The notes: generated from the sequence alone by a model not told the origin. 40,094 nucleotides of DNA from an uncultured Eubacteriales bacterium (GCA_900540495.1 UQGA01000018.1:1-40094); one strand, 5' to 3'; positions 1-8,070 are shown, numbered from the stretch's first letter. Translations and numbers: made by a program.

Positions 1-118
1 ACATAATGCTGCTAAGCTCCAGCTGGTAGATATCGAAGGCGGTATCATCTGTGATATTAATGAAGAAGATATTGCGGCAGGTGCGCTTAAATACTATAAG
101 GAAGTCGGACTGAAGTAA
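1..118 (+). CDS. TAXI-family TRAP transporter solute-binding protein, C-terminal end (partial)
   Basis: Only the last 38 codons are present, and the gene runs off the left edge. The frame starts at base 2 and ends with TAA at 116-118. The final residues (GALKYYKEVGLK) resemble the C-terminus typical of TAXI-type TRAP receptors, where a Gly-Ala-x-Lys-Tyr-Tyr segment lies close to the end. These extracytoplasmic receptors deliver small organic acids to a fused TRAP permease. A fused TAXI-type permease lies 0.8 kb downstream in the same direction, which is the main support for the call. Too little is present to judge the substrate, the signal peptide or completeness. The family assignment is inference from the tail plus context. 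Confidence 0.6.
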   Translation, partial: HNAAKLQLVDIEGGIICDINEEDIAAGALKYYKEVGLK

Positions 119-120
119 CA

Positions 121-163
121 ACCCCTATAGGCGTAGGGGATGGCGCCTTCCGCCATCCCCTAC
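121..163 (+). promoter_or_regulatory. intercistronic RNA stem-loop between TRAP receptor and hydrolase genes
   Basis: Bases 133-145 pair perfectly with 151-163 (13 bp, 5-nt loop). There is no T-tract after the stem, so it more likely stabilises the upstream receptor mRNA or reduces read-through than acts as a full terminator. A CCCCTA copy at 122-127 can instead pair with TAGGGG at 134-139, giving a weaker mutually exclusive hairpin. Confidence 0.6.
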
Positions 164-177
164 CTTGCAAGGAAAGA

Positions 178-906
178 ATGATGATGAATTTTGATTTTCT
201 CTCCGAAACGGACAGGCGGGTCATACAGCTTTCCGGATATGGCAAGCCTCGTGGCTTTGGGAAAAAAGCCGCATTGCTGTTGATTGACGTACAGAATAAG
301 TTTATTGGTCCCGATAAACCAATTGTTGAGGCAATGACGGCACATCCGCTTGCCATTGGTCATGCGGCTCATCTTGCGGTAGCGCAGATACAGAATCTTC
401 TGGAAGCAGCTAGACGGTATAACTTGCCGGTATTTTTTACAGTTAATGTTTTAGCGCCGGACGAAACGGTCTTCAACAGTTTTGCAAACAAACGACCGCC
501 TTATGAATTGCAAGGGCAAATCAACTCCAGCGAAGAGGCGATTTACGCACCGCTGTCTCCGAAAACCGGCGAATGGGTCCTTCATAAGCGGTATGCGAGC
601 GCTTTTTTCGGCACCCCATTGCTTTCCTTTTTAAACGCCCTCAACTGCGACACTGTCCTGATTGCCGGCTTCTCTACTTCCGGCTGTATTCGTGCATGCT
701 GTGTAGATGCGGCATCGTACAATCTTCATCCGGTGGTTGTTAGTGACGCTGTGGCAGATCGGATAGAATACTCTCACCGGGCAGCCCTGCTGGACTTAAG
801 CTTAAAGTATGCGGATGTTCAATCGTCGCAGGATATTTTGGCATATATGAAAGGGATGCAATCCAACGCAAAAGAAGGAGAAAAACCAAATGGACAGCTT
901 GAATAA
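178..906 (+). CDS. isochorismatase-family cysteine hydrolase (amidase-like)
   Basis: A protein of about 242 aa with the isochorismatase/nicotinamidase fold. The expected catalytic triad is visible: Asp37 in LLLIDVQN, Lys137 in VLHKRYASAF, and the nucleophile Cys170 in GFSTSGCIRA. The TSGC context resembles N-carbamoylsarcosine and maleamate amidohydrolases more than true isochorismatases, so an amide or carbamoyl C-N bond is the likely target. The exact substrate cannot be read from sequence. Three consecutive ATGs (178, 181, 184) follow an AAGGAAA site at 169-175; the second or third has better spacing. The gene overlaps the TRAP permease start by 17 bp, which implies translational coupling and a shared pathway: uptake followed by hydrolysis. 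No signal peptide is seen, so it is cytoplasmic. Confidence 0.85.
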   Translation: MMMNFDFLSETDRRVIQLSGYGKPRGFGKKAALLLIDVQNKFIGPDKPIVEAMTAHPLAIGHAAHLAVAQIQNLLEAARRYNLPVFFTVNVLAPDETVFNSFANKRPPYELQGQINSSEEAIYAPLSPKTGEWVLHKRYASAFFGTPLLSFLNALNCDTVLIAGFSTSGCIRACCVDAASYNLHPVVVSDAVADRIEYSHRAALLDLSLKYADVQSSQDILAYMKGMQSNAKEGEKPNGQLE

Positions 907-2812
907 CAACACTGCCGTAGCCAATGAACCCAAATGGCTGCGCATCGCCAATCTTTTGTTTCGATATGCCGCCGCAGCAACTGCTCTTTGGCATCTTATA
1001 AAGGCTTTCGTCGGCGTAGGAACCCCTTATGTGTTTCGGGCGACGCACCTTTCAATTTTTCTGTTCCTTACGTTTTCGCTCTTTCTCATTGAATCCTTGA
1101 AAGCGCGACAGAAGGTGCGCTCTGCAATCTATGCCATTTTTACCACCCTGGCAATTGCCATGCTTGTATATTTTCAGCTGGCGGGCGAACGTTTGACCAT
1201 GCGAATTCCTATTATTGGCGACGTTTATCCAATCGATATATTCTTTGCAATCTTTACAGCGCTTGCAATTCTTGTTGCCATTAAGCGAAAAATAGGCTGG
1301 CCCATGGTCATCATCTGTGTTGTGCTCGTACTGTATACGCGGTATGGGTACCTTGTGCCAGGATACTTGAATCACAAAGGCTACTCCTGGTCCCGCCTAT
1401 TGGATGTTATGTTTATGGGAATTGAAGGGATCTTTGGCTCCACAATAAACGTAACATCCCGCTATATCATCCTTTTTGTGCTCTTTGGCTGCTTACTCAG
1501 CAAAATTGGGGCTTCAGATTTTATTAACAATTTTGCAAACTGTCTTGTTGGAACTTCTCGCGGCGGCCCCGCTAAGGTGTCCGCTGTTTCAAGCGCTTTG
1601 TTTGGCATGATTTCCGGGGCGCCTACGGCAAACGTCGTGACAACCGGCGCTTTTACCATCCCAATGATGAAGAAGAGCGGCTATTCCGATGTCTTCTCTG
1701 GAGCGGTTGAGGCCGTTGCGTCTGCCGGCGGCGCCATTACGCCCCCTATTATGGGAAGCACGGTGTTTTTAGTTTCAGAAATTCTTGGCCTTCAGTATTC
1801 TGAAATTGCTTCCCGTTGTATTCTCTGTGCGGTACTGTATTATGTGGCCCTGCTTTGGATGATTGATCTTGAAGCGCAACGGAAGGGACTTCTGGGGACA
1901 CCACGAGAACAGCTTCCCCGTTTTCGAGAAGCCGTGAAAGGCGCTTATGTGTTTGTCATTCCGTTCGGGGTTCTTGTCTATATGATGATTGCCGGATATA
2001 CGACAACCATGGCAGGGCTCGCCGGTTGTTTAGCGATTCTTGCAATTAATATTTTTAACCGGCGGATGAGGTTGAATGATCTGTTGGATGCTTGTACTGA
2101 CGCCATTAAGAACTCGATTGTTGTAGTCATGTGCTGCGCCGCAGCCGGCATTATCATCAGTACTTTTCAGTACTCAGGCCTGTCCAGCAAATTTACAACC
2201 ATGATCCTCTCCGTATCGGGCGGCAATCTGTATCTTATGCTGGCCTTGGTAATGGTGGCGTGCATTGTTCTGGGCATGGGAATTCCCATCACCGGTTCCT
2301 ACATTTTACTTGCTTCTCTCGCGGCTCCCGCTCTAATCACGGCTGGGGTACAGCCGCTATGCGCGCACATGTTTATCTTCTATTACGCCGTAGTGAGCGT
2401 GTTGACGCCCCCGGTTGCCACAGCGGCTTATGCGGCGGCAGGGCTATCCGGTGCAAGCCCCGCAAAAACGGGGTGGATGGCTCTTCGCCTGGGCATCACG
2501 GCTTACATCGTCCCATACCTTTTCGTATTTCAGCCGGAACTTCTCTGCTACGGCAGTGTTGGAGACATTGTGCTGTGCGCTGTAACCGCTCTGATTGGCG
2601 TGGTGTTCCTGGGCTGCTTTATCCAGGGGTGGTTTCGCCACAAAACGCTGCTCTGGGAGCGAATTCTGTTTGGCGCTGGCGGGCTGCTGCTGATGATCCC
2701 CGGATGGCAAACGGATTTGCTGGGCGTTGCGATTCTTGCCATCCCTGTCACAACACAACTTGTACGCGAACGGAACCAAAAGAAGGCGGCCGTAAACCAC
2801 CTCTCCGAATAA
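890..2812 (+). CDS. TRAP transporter fused permease, TAXI type (DctQ-DctM fusion)
   Basis: A 640-aa polytopic membrane protein with about 16-18 hydrophobic segments. The first 200 or so residues correspond to the small DctQ-like subunit. The rest is the large DctM-like subunit, with its conserved stretch FGMISGAPTANVVTTGAF near residue 250 followed by SAGGAITPPIMGS. The last 100 or so residues form the extra C-terminal hydrophobic domain common in TAXI-type fused permeases. It is a secondary importer driven by an ion gradient together with the extracytoplasmic receptor encoded at the left edge. AAGGAG at 875-880 sits 9 nt before the ATG. The start lies inside the hydrolase gene. The substrate is unknown; context suggests an organic acid or N-heterocycle feeding the hydrolase or the molybdenum hydroxylase. 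Confidence 0.92.
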   Translation: MDSLNNNTAVANEPKWLRIANLLFRYAAAATALWHLIKAFVGVGTPYVFRATHLSIFLFLTFSLFLIESLKARQKVRSAIYAIFTTLAIAMLVYFQLAGERLTMRIPIIGDVYPIDIFFAIFTALAILVAIKRKIGWPMVIICVVLVLYTRYGYLVPGYLNHKGYSWSRLLDVMFMGIEGIFGSTINVTSRYIILFVLFGCLLSKIGASDFINNFANCLVGTSRGGPAKVSAVSSALFGMISGAPTANVVTTGAFTIPMMKKSGYSDVFSGAVEAVASAGGAITPPIMGSTVFLVSEILGLQYSEIASRCILCAVLYYVALLWMIDLEAQRKGLLGTPREQLPRFREAVKGAYVFVIPFGVLVYMMIAGYTTTMAGLAGCLAILAINIFNRRMRLNDLLDACTDAIKNSIVVVMCCAAAGIIISTFQYSGLSSKFTTMILSVSGGNLYLMLALVMVACIVLGMGIPITGSYILLASLAAPALITAGVQPLCAHMFIFYYAVVSVLTPPVATAAYAAAGLSGASPAKTGWMALRLGITAYIVPYLFVFQPELLCYGSVGDIVLCAVTALIGVVFLGCFIQGWFRHKTLLWERILFGAGGLLLMIPGWQTDLLGVAILAIPVTTQLVRERNQKKAAVNHLSE

Positions 2813-2842
2813 GTTGTTTTCCCATTAACACAGATTGAACGC

Positions 2843-2897
2843 GCTGCCACAAGCGGCAGCAAAAAGCCTGTAACGGACGAAAGTAGGTTACAGGCTT
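2843..2897. terminator. bidirectional terminator between TRAP operon and crp-like gene
   Basis: Two hairpins lie in the gap between convergent genes. The first pairs GCTGCC (2843-2848) with GGCAGC (2855-2860). The second is an 11-bp perfect stem, 2864-2874 with 2887-2897, with a 12-nt loop. On the minus strand the second stem is followed by TTTTT and then the first hairpin, a good intrinsic terminator for the Crp/Fnr gene. On the plus strand it is followed by a weaker AATCTTTAT tail. Confidence 0.75.
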
Positions 2898-2933
2898 AAT
2901 CTTTATGTGTTCATCAACAGAAGCGCGATAGCG

Positions 2934-3581
2934 TCAGGGCAAGTGAATCTGAATTCGATTGTTTACTGTGCGCAGGAACCCTTCAAGCCGAAGTTCGTTA
3001 AACACTTTGCTAATGGTAACGCGCGAGGCGCCCACAATAGAACCCAGCATTGCATGTGTGTATGCAATCTTTAATGAATGCCAATGCCCTTCGGTCGGCT
3101 TCTCCTCTGCAGCGGCTAAAAAAAGCCGTTTTATTCGCTCTTTTACAGAATAAAAAGAAATATTTTCGATTTCGTTTCGCAATATCAACGTTTTGAAAGT
3201 CAGACATTGCAGAATCGTGCTCCGAAACACCTCGTTGGTATCTGCCAGCATATGCGCACTTTTAAAGGGGATGGTGATAAGTGTCGCCTTTGTGTATGCT
3301 TGAGAATAAACACCGGTGCGCAAGCCGCTCCAACAGCAGAGCTCGCCAAAAAACCAGCCCTTCGGCAATTGGTAAAGTAGTTTTTCCATGCCGTCAATGC
3401 TCATTAAATAGTGCCGAGTTATTCCTTCCTGAATATATATCAGACCGTCCAGCTGGTCTCCCGGCATTGAAAAAATTTGGCGTGGCGGAAGCTGCTTTAC
3501 CGTTCCGTATTGAAGTAAAACCCGCTCCAGCGCAGGTGCATCAAGGGGATCAAGCAAAAGGTTGGATTGGTTATATCGCAT
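2934..3581 (-). CDS. Crp/Fnr-family transcriptional regulator
   Basis: A cytoplasmic one-component regulator of 215 aa from the ATG at 3581. A GTG four codons upstream (3593) is open, but it would overlap the AGGTG ribosome site that serves the ATG, so the ATG is preferred. The N-terminal half is a cyclic-nucleotide-binding-type beta barrel (LIYIQEGITRHYL, then GWFFGELCCWSG). The C-terminus is a Crp-type winged helix-turn-helix with recognition segment GASRVTISKVFNEL. There is no Fnr-type N-terminal cysteine cluster, so an oxygen-sensing 4Fe-4S centre is unlikely; the ligand is unknown. It is convergent with the TRAP operon and divergent from the molybdenum hydroxylase operon, and a TGTA-N8-TACA site lies in that divergent gap. 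It probably activates or represses this catabolic module. Confidence 0.9.
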   Translation of the reverse strand: MRYNQSNLLLDPLDAPALERVLLQYGTVKQLPPRQIFSMPGDQLDGLIYIQEGITRHYLMSIDGMEKLLYQLPKGWFFGELCCWSGLRTGVYSQAYTKATLITIPFKSAHMLADTNEVFRSTILQCLTFKTLILRNEIENISFYSVKERIKRLFLAAAEEKPTEGHWHSLKIAYTHAMLGSIVGASRVTISKVFNELRLEGFLRTVNNRIQIHLP

Positions 3582-3608
3582 AGTAAAATTCACCTGCGTT
3601 TTTTATTT

Positions 3609-3614
3609 ATTATA
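3609..3614 (-). promoter_or_regulatory. candidate -10 element of the crp-like gene
   Basis: The minus strand reads TATAAT here, 28 nt before the ATG at 3581. No good -35 hexamer lies 16-18 nt upstream, which would fit an activator-assisted or autoregulated promoter. Confidence 0.4.
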
Positions 3615-3698
3615 CCATATTGTGTCCCCAAAAGCTAATTTTAATATAGTAGACGCGGCCATCCGCCGGGTAAAAGCCTTTTATGCAAAGGCGCATCA

Positions 3699-3714
3699 TG
3701 TAGCAATATTTACA
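3699..3714. promoter_or_regulatory. candidate Crp/Fnr-type operator (TGTA-N8-TACA)
   Basis: TGTA (3699-3702) and TACA (3711-3714) are separated by 8 bp, the dyad geometry of several Crp/Fnr-family sites such as the GTA-N8-TAC of NtcA. Its centre is about 66 bp upstream of the start point predicted from the promoter at 3738-3766, a typical class I activator position. The adjacent gene encodes a Crp/Fnr regulator. This is inference. Confidence 0.45.
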
Positions 3715-3737
3715 AGTATGCTTAGTTTATGGCCGTC

Positions 3738-3766
3738 TTGCAGAAAGGGGCATATAATAATAATAT
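3738..3766 (+). promoter_or_regulatory. candidate sigma-A promoter of the molybdenum hydroxylase operon
   Basis: TTGCAG at 3738-3743 and TAATAT at 3761-3766 are separated by exactly 17 bp, about 40 bp before the TTG start at 3808. Both hexamers deviate from consensus, which is consistent with an activated promoter. Confidence 0.5.
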
Positions 3767-3807
3767 ACTGCATATGCCGGTGTCTGGGCCGCGAAGGAGG
3801 GAACATT

Positions 3808-6141
3808 TTGATTGGGCAAAGCGTACCGCGAATCGATGCACTTGACAAGGTGACTGGACGAGCCAAGTATACTGCCGATATTCTGCAAGAATTCCCGGGA
3901 ATTTTGCATATTAAGGCATTGCGCTCTCCATATGCGCACGCACGCATTGTTCGACTTGACACAAAAAAAGCCGAAAGGCTGCCGGGCGTAAGGCTGATCC
4001 TTACTGCAGCCGATATGCCTGATGAGGACTGGTGGAAATGGCCCCCCCAATCACGCTTGGCGACCCAAGAAACGCTTTGGGCCGGACAGGCGGTCGCGCT
4101 TGTCGCTGCGACCACTGCGGAACTGGCACAGGACGCTGTTGAAGCCATAGAGGTGGAATATCAGCAGTTGCCCCATGTTCTGGATTGGCAAAGCGCGATC
4201 AGCGACCATCCCGCCGCCATTGTTGATCCCTCCATGAAAAATCGGCCGCGCGATCCGCGTTGCACACATCTCTGCGATAACGTTGGAGGGGAATACCATC
4301 TCCGGAAAGGCAATGCCGACCAAGCAATGGCCGGTGCGGATGTAATAGCGGAAGGCAATTTCTGGTCAAAAAAGAAAAGCCATAATCAACTTGAACGCGC
4401 AATTACAATTGCGCAGTATCAACCAGAGCAAGGGACGCTTACGCTTTATGGAAACGGCGGCGGTGTTCACAAGGTCATAAAAACCAACGTTTGCCGGCTG
4501 CTCAACCTTCCAAGGTCTAAAGTTCGTATTATTCAGCTGTACACGGGCGGAAGCTTCGGCAACAGAAATACGCCCTATATTGACGTAGTGGCTGCCCTAA
4601 TGGCCGTAAAGACAAAGGCTACCGTCGTATTTGAGTTTACCCGCGAAGAAATGATGATTGCCAGTCCTTCCAGCTGGGTATGCGGCATTTGGATGCGCAT
4701 GGGCGCAACAAAGGATGGGTTGCTGGTTGGCCAGGAAATGGACCTTATTGAGGAAGTGGGAACAGACTGCCATTTTGACAATTATAATGGCGTTCGTTCG
4801 TCGTCACACGCTGCAAGCTTGTACAAAATACCGAATGCGAAATGGGATACTTGTTCGGTTTTGACCAATACCGTTCCTGTGGGCCCGTATCGAGGCCCAG
4901 GTACTCCGGAAGTCACTTACGCGCAAGAAATTCTCATCAATCGGCTGGCCGAAAGCATAGGCATGGACCCTCTTTCTTTCCGTCTGAAAAATCTGTTGCA
5001 ACGTGGTGATGAAAACGCCTATGGCGAAAAAATAACAAGCATTGGTGTTGCGGAGTGTCTCAAACGTGTGGCGGAAAGCATTGAACTGGATCAACCCTGT
5101 GTGCAAGATGGCTCCGCTTGGGTAAAAGGAAAAGGTATTGCCTGTGCTTGCAAGCAAAGCTCGCCCATTGGTCGGGCAGAGGCAATCGTGCTTTATCACG
5201 AGGACGGATTCGTTGAGCTCAGGGTAAGCTGTGATGAGCATGGAATGGGACTCTCAACCGCGCTAACACAAATCGCCGCCACCGAGCTGCATCTCCCAAT
5301 GGACAAAATCCACACGAAGGTGAGCGACACGGATATTACGCCGTATGATCACTATACGGCAACTTGTCGTGGCACCTATACTGCGGGCAACGCTGTCCGG
5401 CTGGCGTGTATGGATGCGAAGCGGCAGCTTCAGGAGGCGGCGGCGCGAGAAGTGGGAGTACATCCGGACATGGTGGAGATTAAGGGTGACAGGGCATATA
5501 TCCGCAGTTCTTATATTGAGGAGCTCGACTTGCGCACCCTCTTTAAGGTGCAAAACCGATTCGTCAGCAATAACTATGGATTACAGTCGGGGACCCCGGT
5601 GTGCGGCCACGGCTCCTATTCTTCCGGGCCGGCGGTACCGTTTGATGAAAATGGCCGAACGCCAAAGGCTTTTAATTGGTATCAGTATACGGCCACGGCC
5701 GTGGAAATTGCCGTCAACACGGAAACGGGAAAGATCAAGATCCTCCGCTTTGCAAATGCCGCCGATACTGGGAACCCGATCAACCCAAAACTGGTTGAGG
5801 GGCAGCTGGAGGGTGGCGCCCACATGGCCATTGGCTTCATGCTGCAGGAGGAGCATTTGTACGATAAAAACGGCCGTCTGACAAATGCAAATCTGGCGGA
5901 CTATCGCTTGCCAACCATTTTGGATATGCCGCACACGAAAGATGTCCATGTGTATATTTGCCCCGACCCATTGCCGGATGGGCCCTATGGCGCAAAGGGC
6001 ACGGCTGAAACGGTTTCTGCTGCTCTTGGCCCGGCCATTGCCACTGCGTTACATCAAGCGGTTGGCATCTGGATTGACGATTATCCATTGACGGCAGAAA
6101 AAGTGTTATGGGCCCTTCGGGCCAGGGAGGCGAAAAAATGA
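3808..6141 (+). CDS. molybdenum hydroxylase, molybdopterin-binding (large) subunit
   Basis: A 777-aa catalytic subunit of the xanthine dehydrogenase/CO dehydrogenase family. The TTG start at 3808 is chosen because AAGGAGGG lies at 3794-3801 with a 6-nt gap and homology begins at once (IGQSVPRIDALDKVTGRAKYTADI). The frame stays open upstream to 3562, but that part has no family similarity. Visible family features are the a/b-hammerhead N-terminus, a Mo-domain GGSFGNRNT loop, the GPYRGPGTPE segment, DTGNPINPKLVEGQ, and near the C-terminus GAKGTAETVSAALGPA, whose Glu matches the catalytic base of the family. It hydroxylates a C-H bond next to a ring nitrogen or a carbonyl, with water as oxygen source. 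The substrate is unknown. It is first of three tightly coupled genes with stop/start overlaps. Confidence 0.93.
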   Translation: MIGQSVPRIDALDKVTGRAKYTADILQEFPGILHIKALRSPYAHARIVRLDTKKAERLPGVRLILTAADMPDEDWWKWPPQSRLATQETLWAGQAVALVAATTAELAQDAVEAIEVEYQQLPHVLDWQSAISDHPAAIVDPSMKNRPRDPRCTHLCDNVGGEYHLRKGNADQAMAGADVIAEGNFWSKKKSHNQLERAITIAQYQPEQGTLTLYGNGGGVHKVIKTNVCRLLNLPRSKVRIIQLYTGGSFGNRNTPYIDVVAALMAVKTKATVVFEFTREEMMIASPSSWVCGIWMRMGATKDGLLVGQEMDLIEEVGTDCHFDNYNGVRSSSHAASLYKIPNAKWDTCSVLTNTVPVGPYRGPGTPEVTYAQEILINRLAESIGMDPLSFRLKNLLQRGDENAYGEKITSIGVAECLKRVAESIELDQPCVQDGSAWVKGKGIACACKQSSPIGRAEAIVLYHEDGFVELRVSCDEHGMGLSTALTQIAATELHLPMDKIHTKVSDTDITPYDHYTATCRGTYTAGNAVRLACMDAKRQLQEAAAREVGVHPDMVEIKGDRAYIRSSYIEELDLRTLFKVQNRFVSNNYGLQSGTPVCGHGSYSSGPAVPFDENGRTPKAFNWYQYTATAVEIAVNTETGKIKILRFANAADTGNPINPKLVEGQLEGGAHMAIGFMLQEEHLYDKNGRLTNANLADYRLPTILDMPHTKDVHVYICPDPLPDGPYGAKGTAETVSAALGPAIATALHQAVGIWIDDYPLTAEKVLWALRAREAKK

Positions 6142-6686
6142 GCTATATTCTTCAAGATTATACGCCTGTGCAGGTGCATCTAACGGTCAACGGTCAAGAG
6201 TACGATATGGCGGTGCCGCCATACCTTACCCTGCTGGAGTTGTTGCGTGAAGAACTACATCTGACCGGCGTTAAGTGTGGGTGTGACGATTCAAACTGCG
6301 GCGCCTGTACGGTGCTAATAAACGGCCAACCATTCAAAAGTTGTTGCACCCTGGTAGCACAGGTGAATGGAAAAAGAATTTTGACCATAGAAGGTCTGGC
6401 CCAAAACGGAGTTTTGCATCCTATGCAGCAAGCTTTTATCGACCATTTTGCTTTACAATGCGGGTTTTGTACGCCGGCCATGATTCTTACAGCCATCTCC
6501 ATTCTTGAGGAAAACCCCGAAGCCGACGAGGATGCCGTTCGGGAGGGCTTACACGGAAACATCTGCCGCTGCACGGGCTACCAAAAAATTGTAGAGGCTA
6601 TTTTGGCTGTACGCAACGGAGAATATGCTGACCTCCAGAAACGTTGGGAAGAGCAGCACACAACCAAGAGAGGAGCCGTTCAATGA
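6138..6686 (+). CDS. molybdenum hydroxylase, 2Fe-2S iron-sulfur (small) subunit
   Basis: A 182-aa electron-transfer subunit. The ATG at 6138 overlaps the previous TGA as ATGA, and AGGGAGG at 6124-6130 precedes it. The N-terminal plant-type ferredoxin domain carries the cysteine set KCGCDDSNCGAC plus a downstream Cys in FKSCC. The C-terminal all-helical domain carries the second cluster motif, CGFCTPAM, then ICRCTGY. Both 2Fe-2S sites therefore look complete. It relays electrons from the molybdenum site to the FAD subunit encoded next. The length is slightly above the 150-170 aa usual for this subunit because of a polar C-terminal tail of about 20 residues. Confidence 0.95.
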   Translation: MSYILQDYTPVQVHLTVNGQEYDMAVPPYLTLLELLREELHLTGVKCGCDDSNCGACTVLINGQPFKSCCTLVAQVNGKRILTIEGLAQNGVLHPMQQAFIDHFALQCGFCTPAMILTAISILEENPEADEDAVREGLHGNICRCTGYQKIVEAILAVRNGEYADLQKRWEEQHTTKRGAVQ

Positions 6687-7552
6687 GATTCCAGCATTAC
6701 TACGCACCCCAAAGCCTTCCGGATTGTTCCAGCCTACTGGAAGAATGCGGGGATGCCGGCAGGCTTCTGGCGGGCGGGACCGACGTTATCCCGCGCCTGC
6801 GCTCGCGTGCATGGCATACCAACGCATTGATTGATGTCACAAATATTCCCGATCTTTCAGGATTTGTTTCCGAAAATGACGGTTTGTTCATCGGTGCGGC
6901 TGAGCGCCTGCGCGCGATCCAGATCGCATCGACCAAGTTGCCCGGTCCGTTTCATGTGCTGCGCCTGGGGGCAGGGCACGTGTCAAGCATTCAGGTTCGG
7001 AATGCGGCAACAATAGGAGGGAATCTCTGCAACGCCTCGCCCAGCGCCGATACGGTTCCTCCGCTGGTGGTACTGGGCGCCAAAATCAGAATCTATGGGA
7101 AAAATGGTCGTCGCGATTTGCCAGTTGAGCAATTTCTGTTGGGGCCGGGAAAAACGGCGCTTTCAAACGATGAGCTTGTTGTGGGGGTCTGTCTGCCAGC
7201 GCCGCCGTGCAAAACCGGGACATTTTACCATAAGTACTCGATTCGTGGAGACAGCGACATTGCGATTGTTGGCGTTGCCGCGTCGCTTACGCTATCTGGG
7301 GACGGTACCATCGCTGCGGCGAAGCTGGCGCTGGGGGCGGTTGCTCCTACTGTTTTTCGCGCTATTGAGGCGGAAAAAATTCTTGTTGGCGAACGGTTTT
7401 GCAAAGAACTGGTGCTTGAAGCTGCCGAAGTGGTAAGAAAGAGTTGCTCACCCATTACCGACCAGCGCGCAACAGCGGATTACCGCCGAGAAATGGCGGC
7501 CGTCTGGACGCGACATGCCCTTTTTGATGCATTTGAACAGATAGAACCATGA
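6683..7552 (+). CDS. molybdenum hydroxylase, FAD-binding (medium) subunit
   Basis: A 289-aa flavoprotein of the CoxM/XdhB type. The ATG at 6683 overlaps the preceding stop (ATGA), with AGAGGAG just upstream. The FAD pyrophosphate loop is visible as LLAGGTDVIPRLR near residue 30, and the second FAD motif as ATIGGNLCNASPSAD near residue 110. The C-terminal CO-dehydrogenase flavoprotein domain follows. It completes a three-subunit enzyme together with the two upstream genes. No molybdenum-cofactor maturation gene (XdhC, MobA) is visible in the window, so maturation factors must lie elsewhere. Confidence 0.94.
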   Translation: MRFQHYYAPQSLPDCSSLLEECGDAGRLLAGGTDVIPRLRSRAWHTNALIDVTNIPDLSGFVSENDGLFIGAAERLRAIQIASTKLPGPFHVLRLGAGHVSSIQVRNAATIGGNLCNASPSADTVPPLVVLGAKIRIYGKNGRRDLPVEQFLLGPGKTALSNDELVVGVCLPAPPCKTGTFYHKYSIRGDSDIAIVGVAASLTLSGDGTIAAAKLALGAVAPTVFRAIEAEKILVGERFCKELVLEAAEVVRKSCSPITDQRATADYRREMAAVWTRHALFDAFEQIEP

Positions 7553-8070
7553 AGCTCGCAACCGCCCCCTGTTGGGAGATGGAGAGGCAGGGAAAAGGCA
7601 AGCGTTTCTTTTGTGCAGCAGCCATACCGGTTGCCGTTTCCTAACGGCCGTCCACGCCCTTAACCACGAAACCTGCTGTACAAAGCTAACGCTGCATCGG
7701 CAGAGCCTTTTGAGGACCTTCCATCATTTTTCTACCAATATGATGCCCCAATACTCCGGCAGGTGTCGCTGGTTTGGGAGCAGCTGGCAGGCTATATTGG
7801 GATATGGGGCGCGTTACAGTCGCCCGCATGATGGGACAAACGCATCTGCTGGCAACGCTTCGCCCTGCAGAAGGGCATGCGCTTGCGTAAAAAGCAGGGG
7901 CGGGATACCCCTGCGGGCAGGTGTGTGGCGCTCGGGACGAGGATATTACCGCCGCTTAGCGCCGCCGAGCAGTCGCGGCTCTGTCCGCCGGGCGGTCAAC
8001 ATCCGAAGGCTTGGCGTCAATGGGGGATGAGGCTGCCGCCGGCCGCCAATCCTGCGCGCGCTTGAGCGGA
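7553..8070. other. gene-poor junction between low-GC module and high-GC segment
   Basis: No intact gene was found. Between about 7680 and 7885 two overlapping frames look protein-like: one includes AEPFEDLPSFFYQYDAP, and a second, offset frame includes VAGLGAAGRLYWDMGRVTVA and ends with TAA near 7890. A single indel around 7755 would join them, so this may be the decayed 3' end of a gene; I could not assign a family. Base composition rises sharply at about 7.87 kb. The rest of the stretch holds the minus-strand terminator at 7889-7914 and nothing else I can support. Confidence 0.5.
7889..7914 (-). terminator. intrinsic terminator of the LacI-SBP fusion gene
   Basis: A 7-bp perfect GC stem (7894-7900 with 7908-7914) is followed on the minus strand by five T residues (the A-run at 7889-7893). 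It lies about 155 bp beyond the stop at 8071. Confidence 0.7.

Noticed and set aside
3562..3807. N-terminal extension of the molybdenum hydroxylase large subunit
   Set aside because: The frame is open by chance, overlaps the start of the divergent regulator and its promoter, and has no family similarity; the TTG at 3808 has the AAGGAGGG site.
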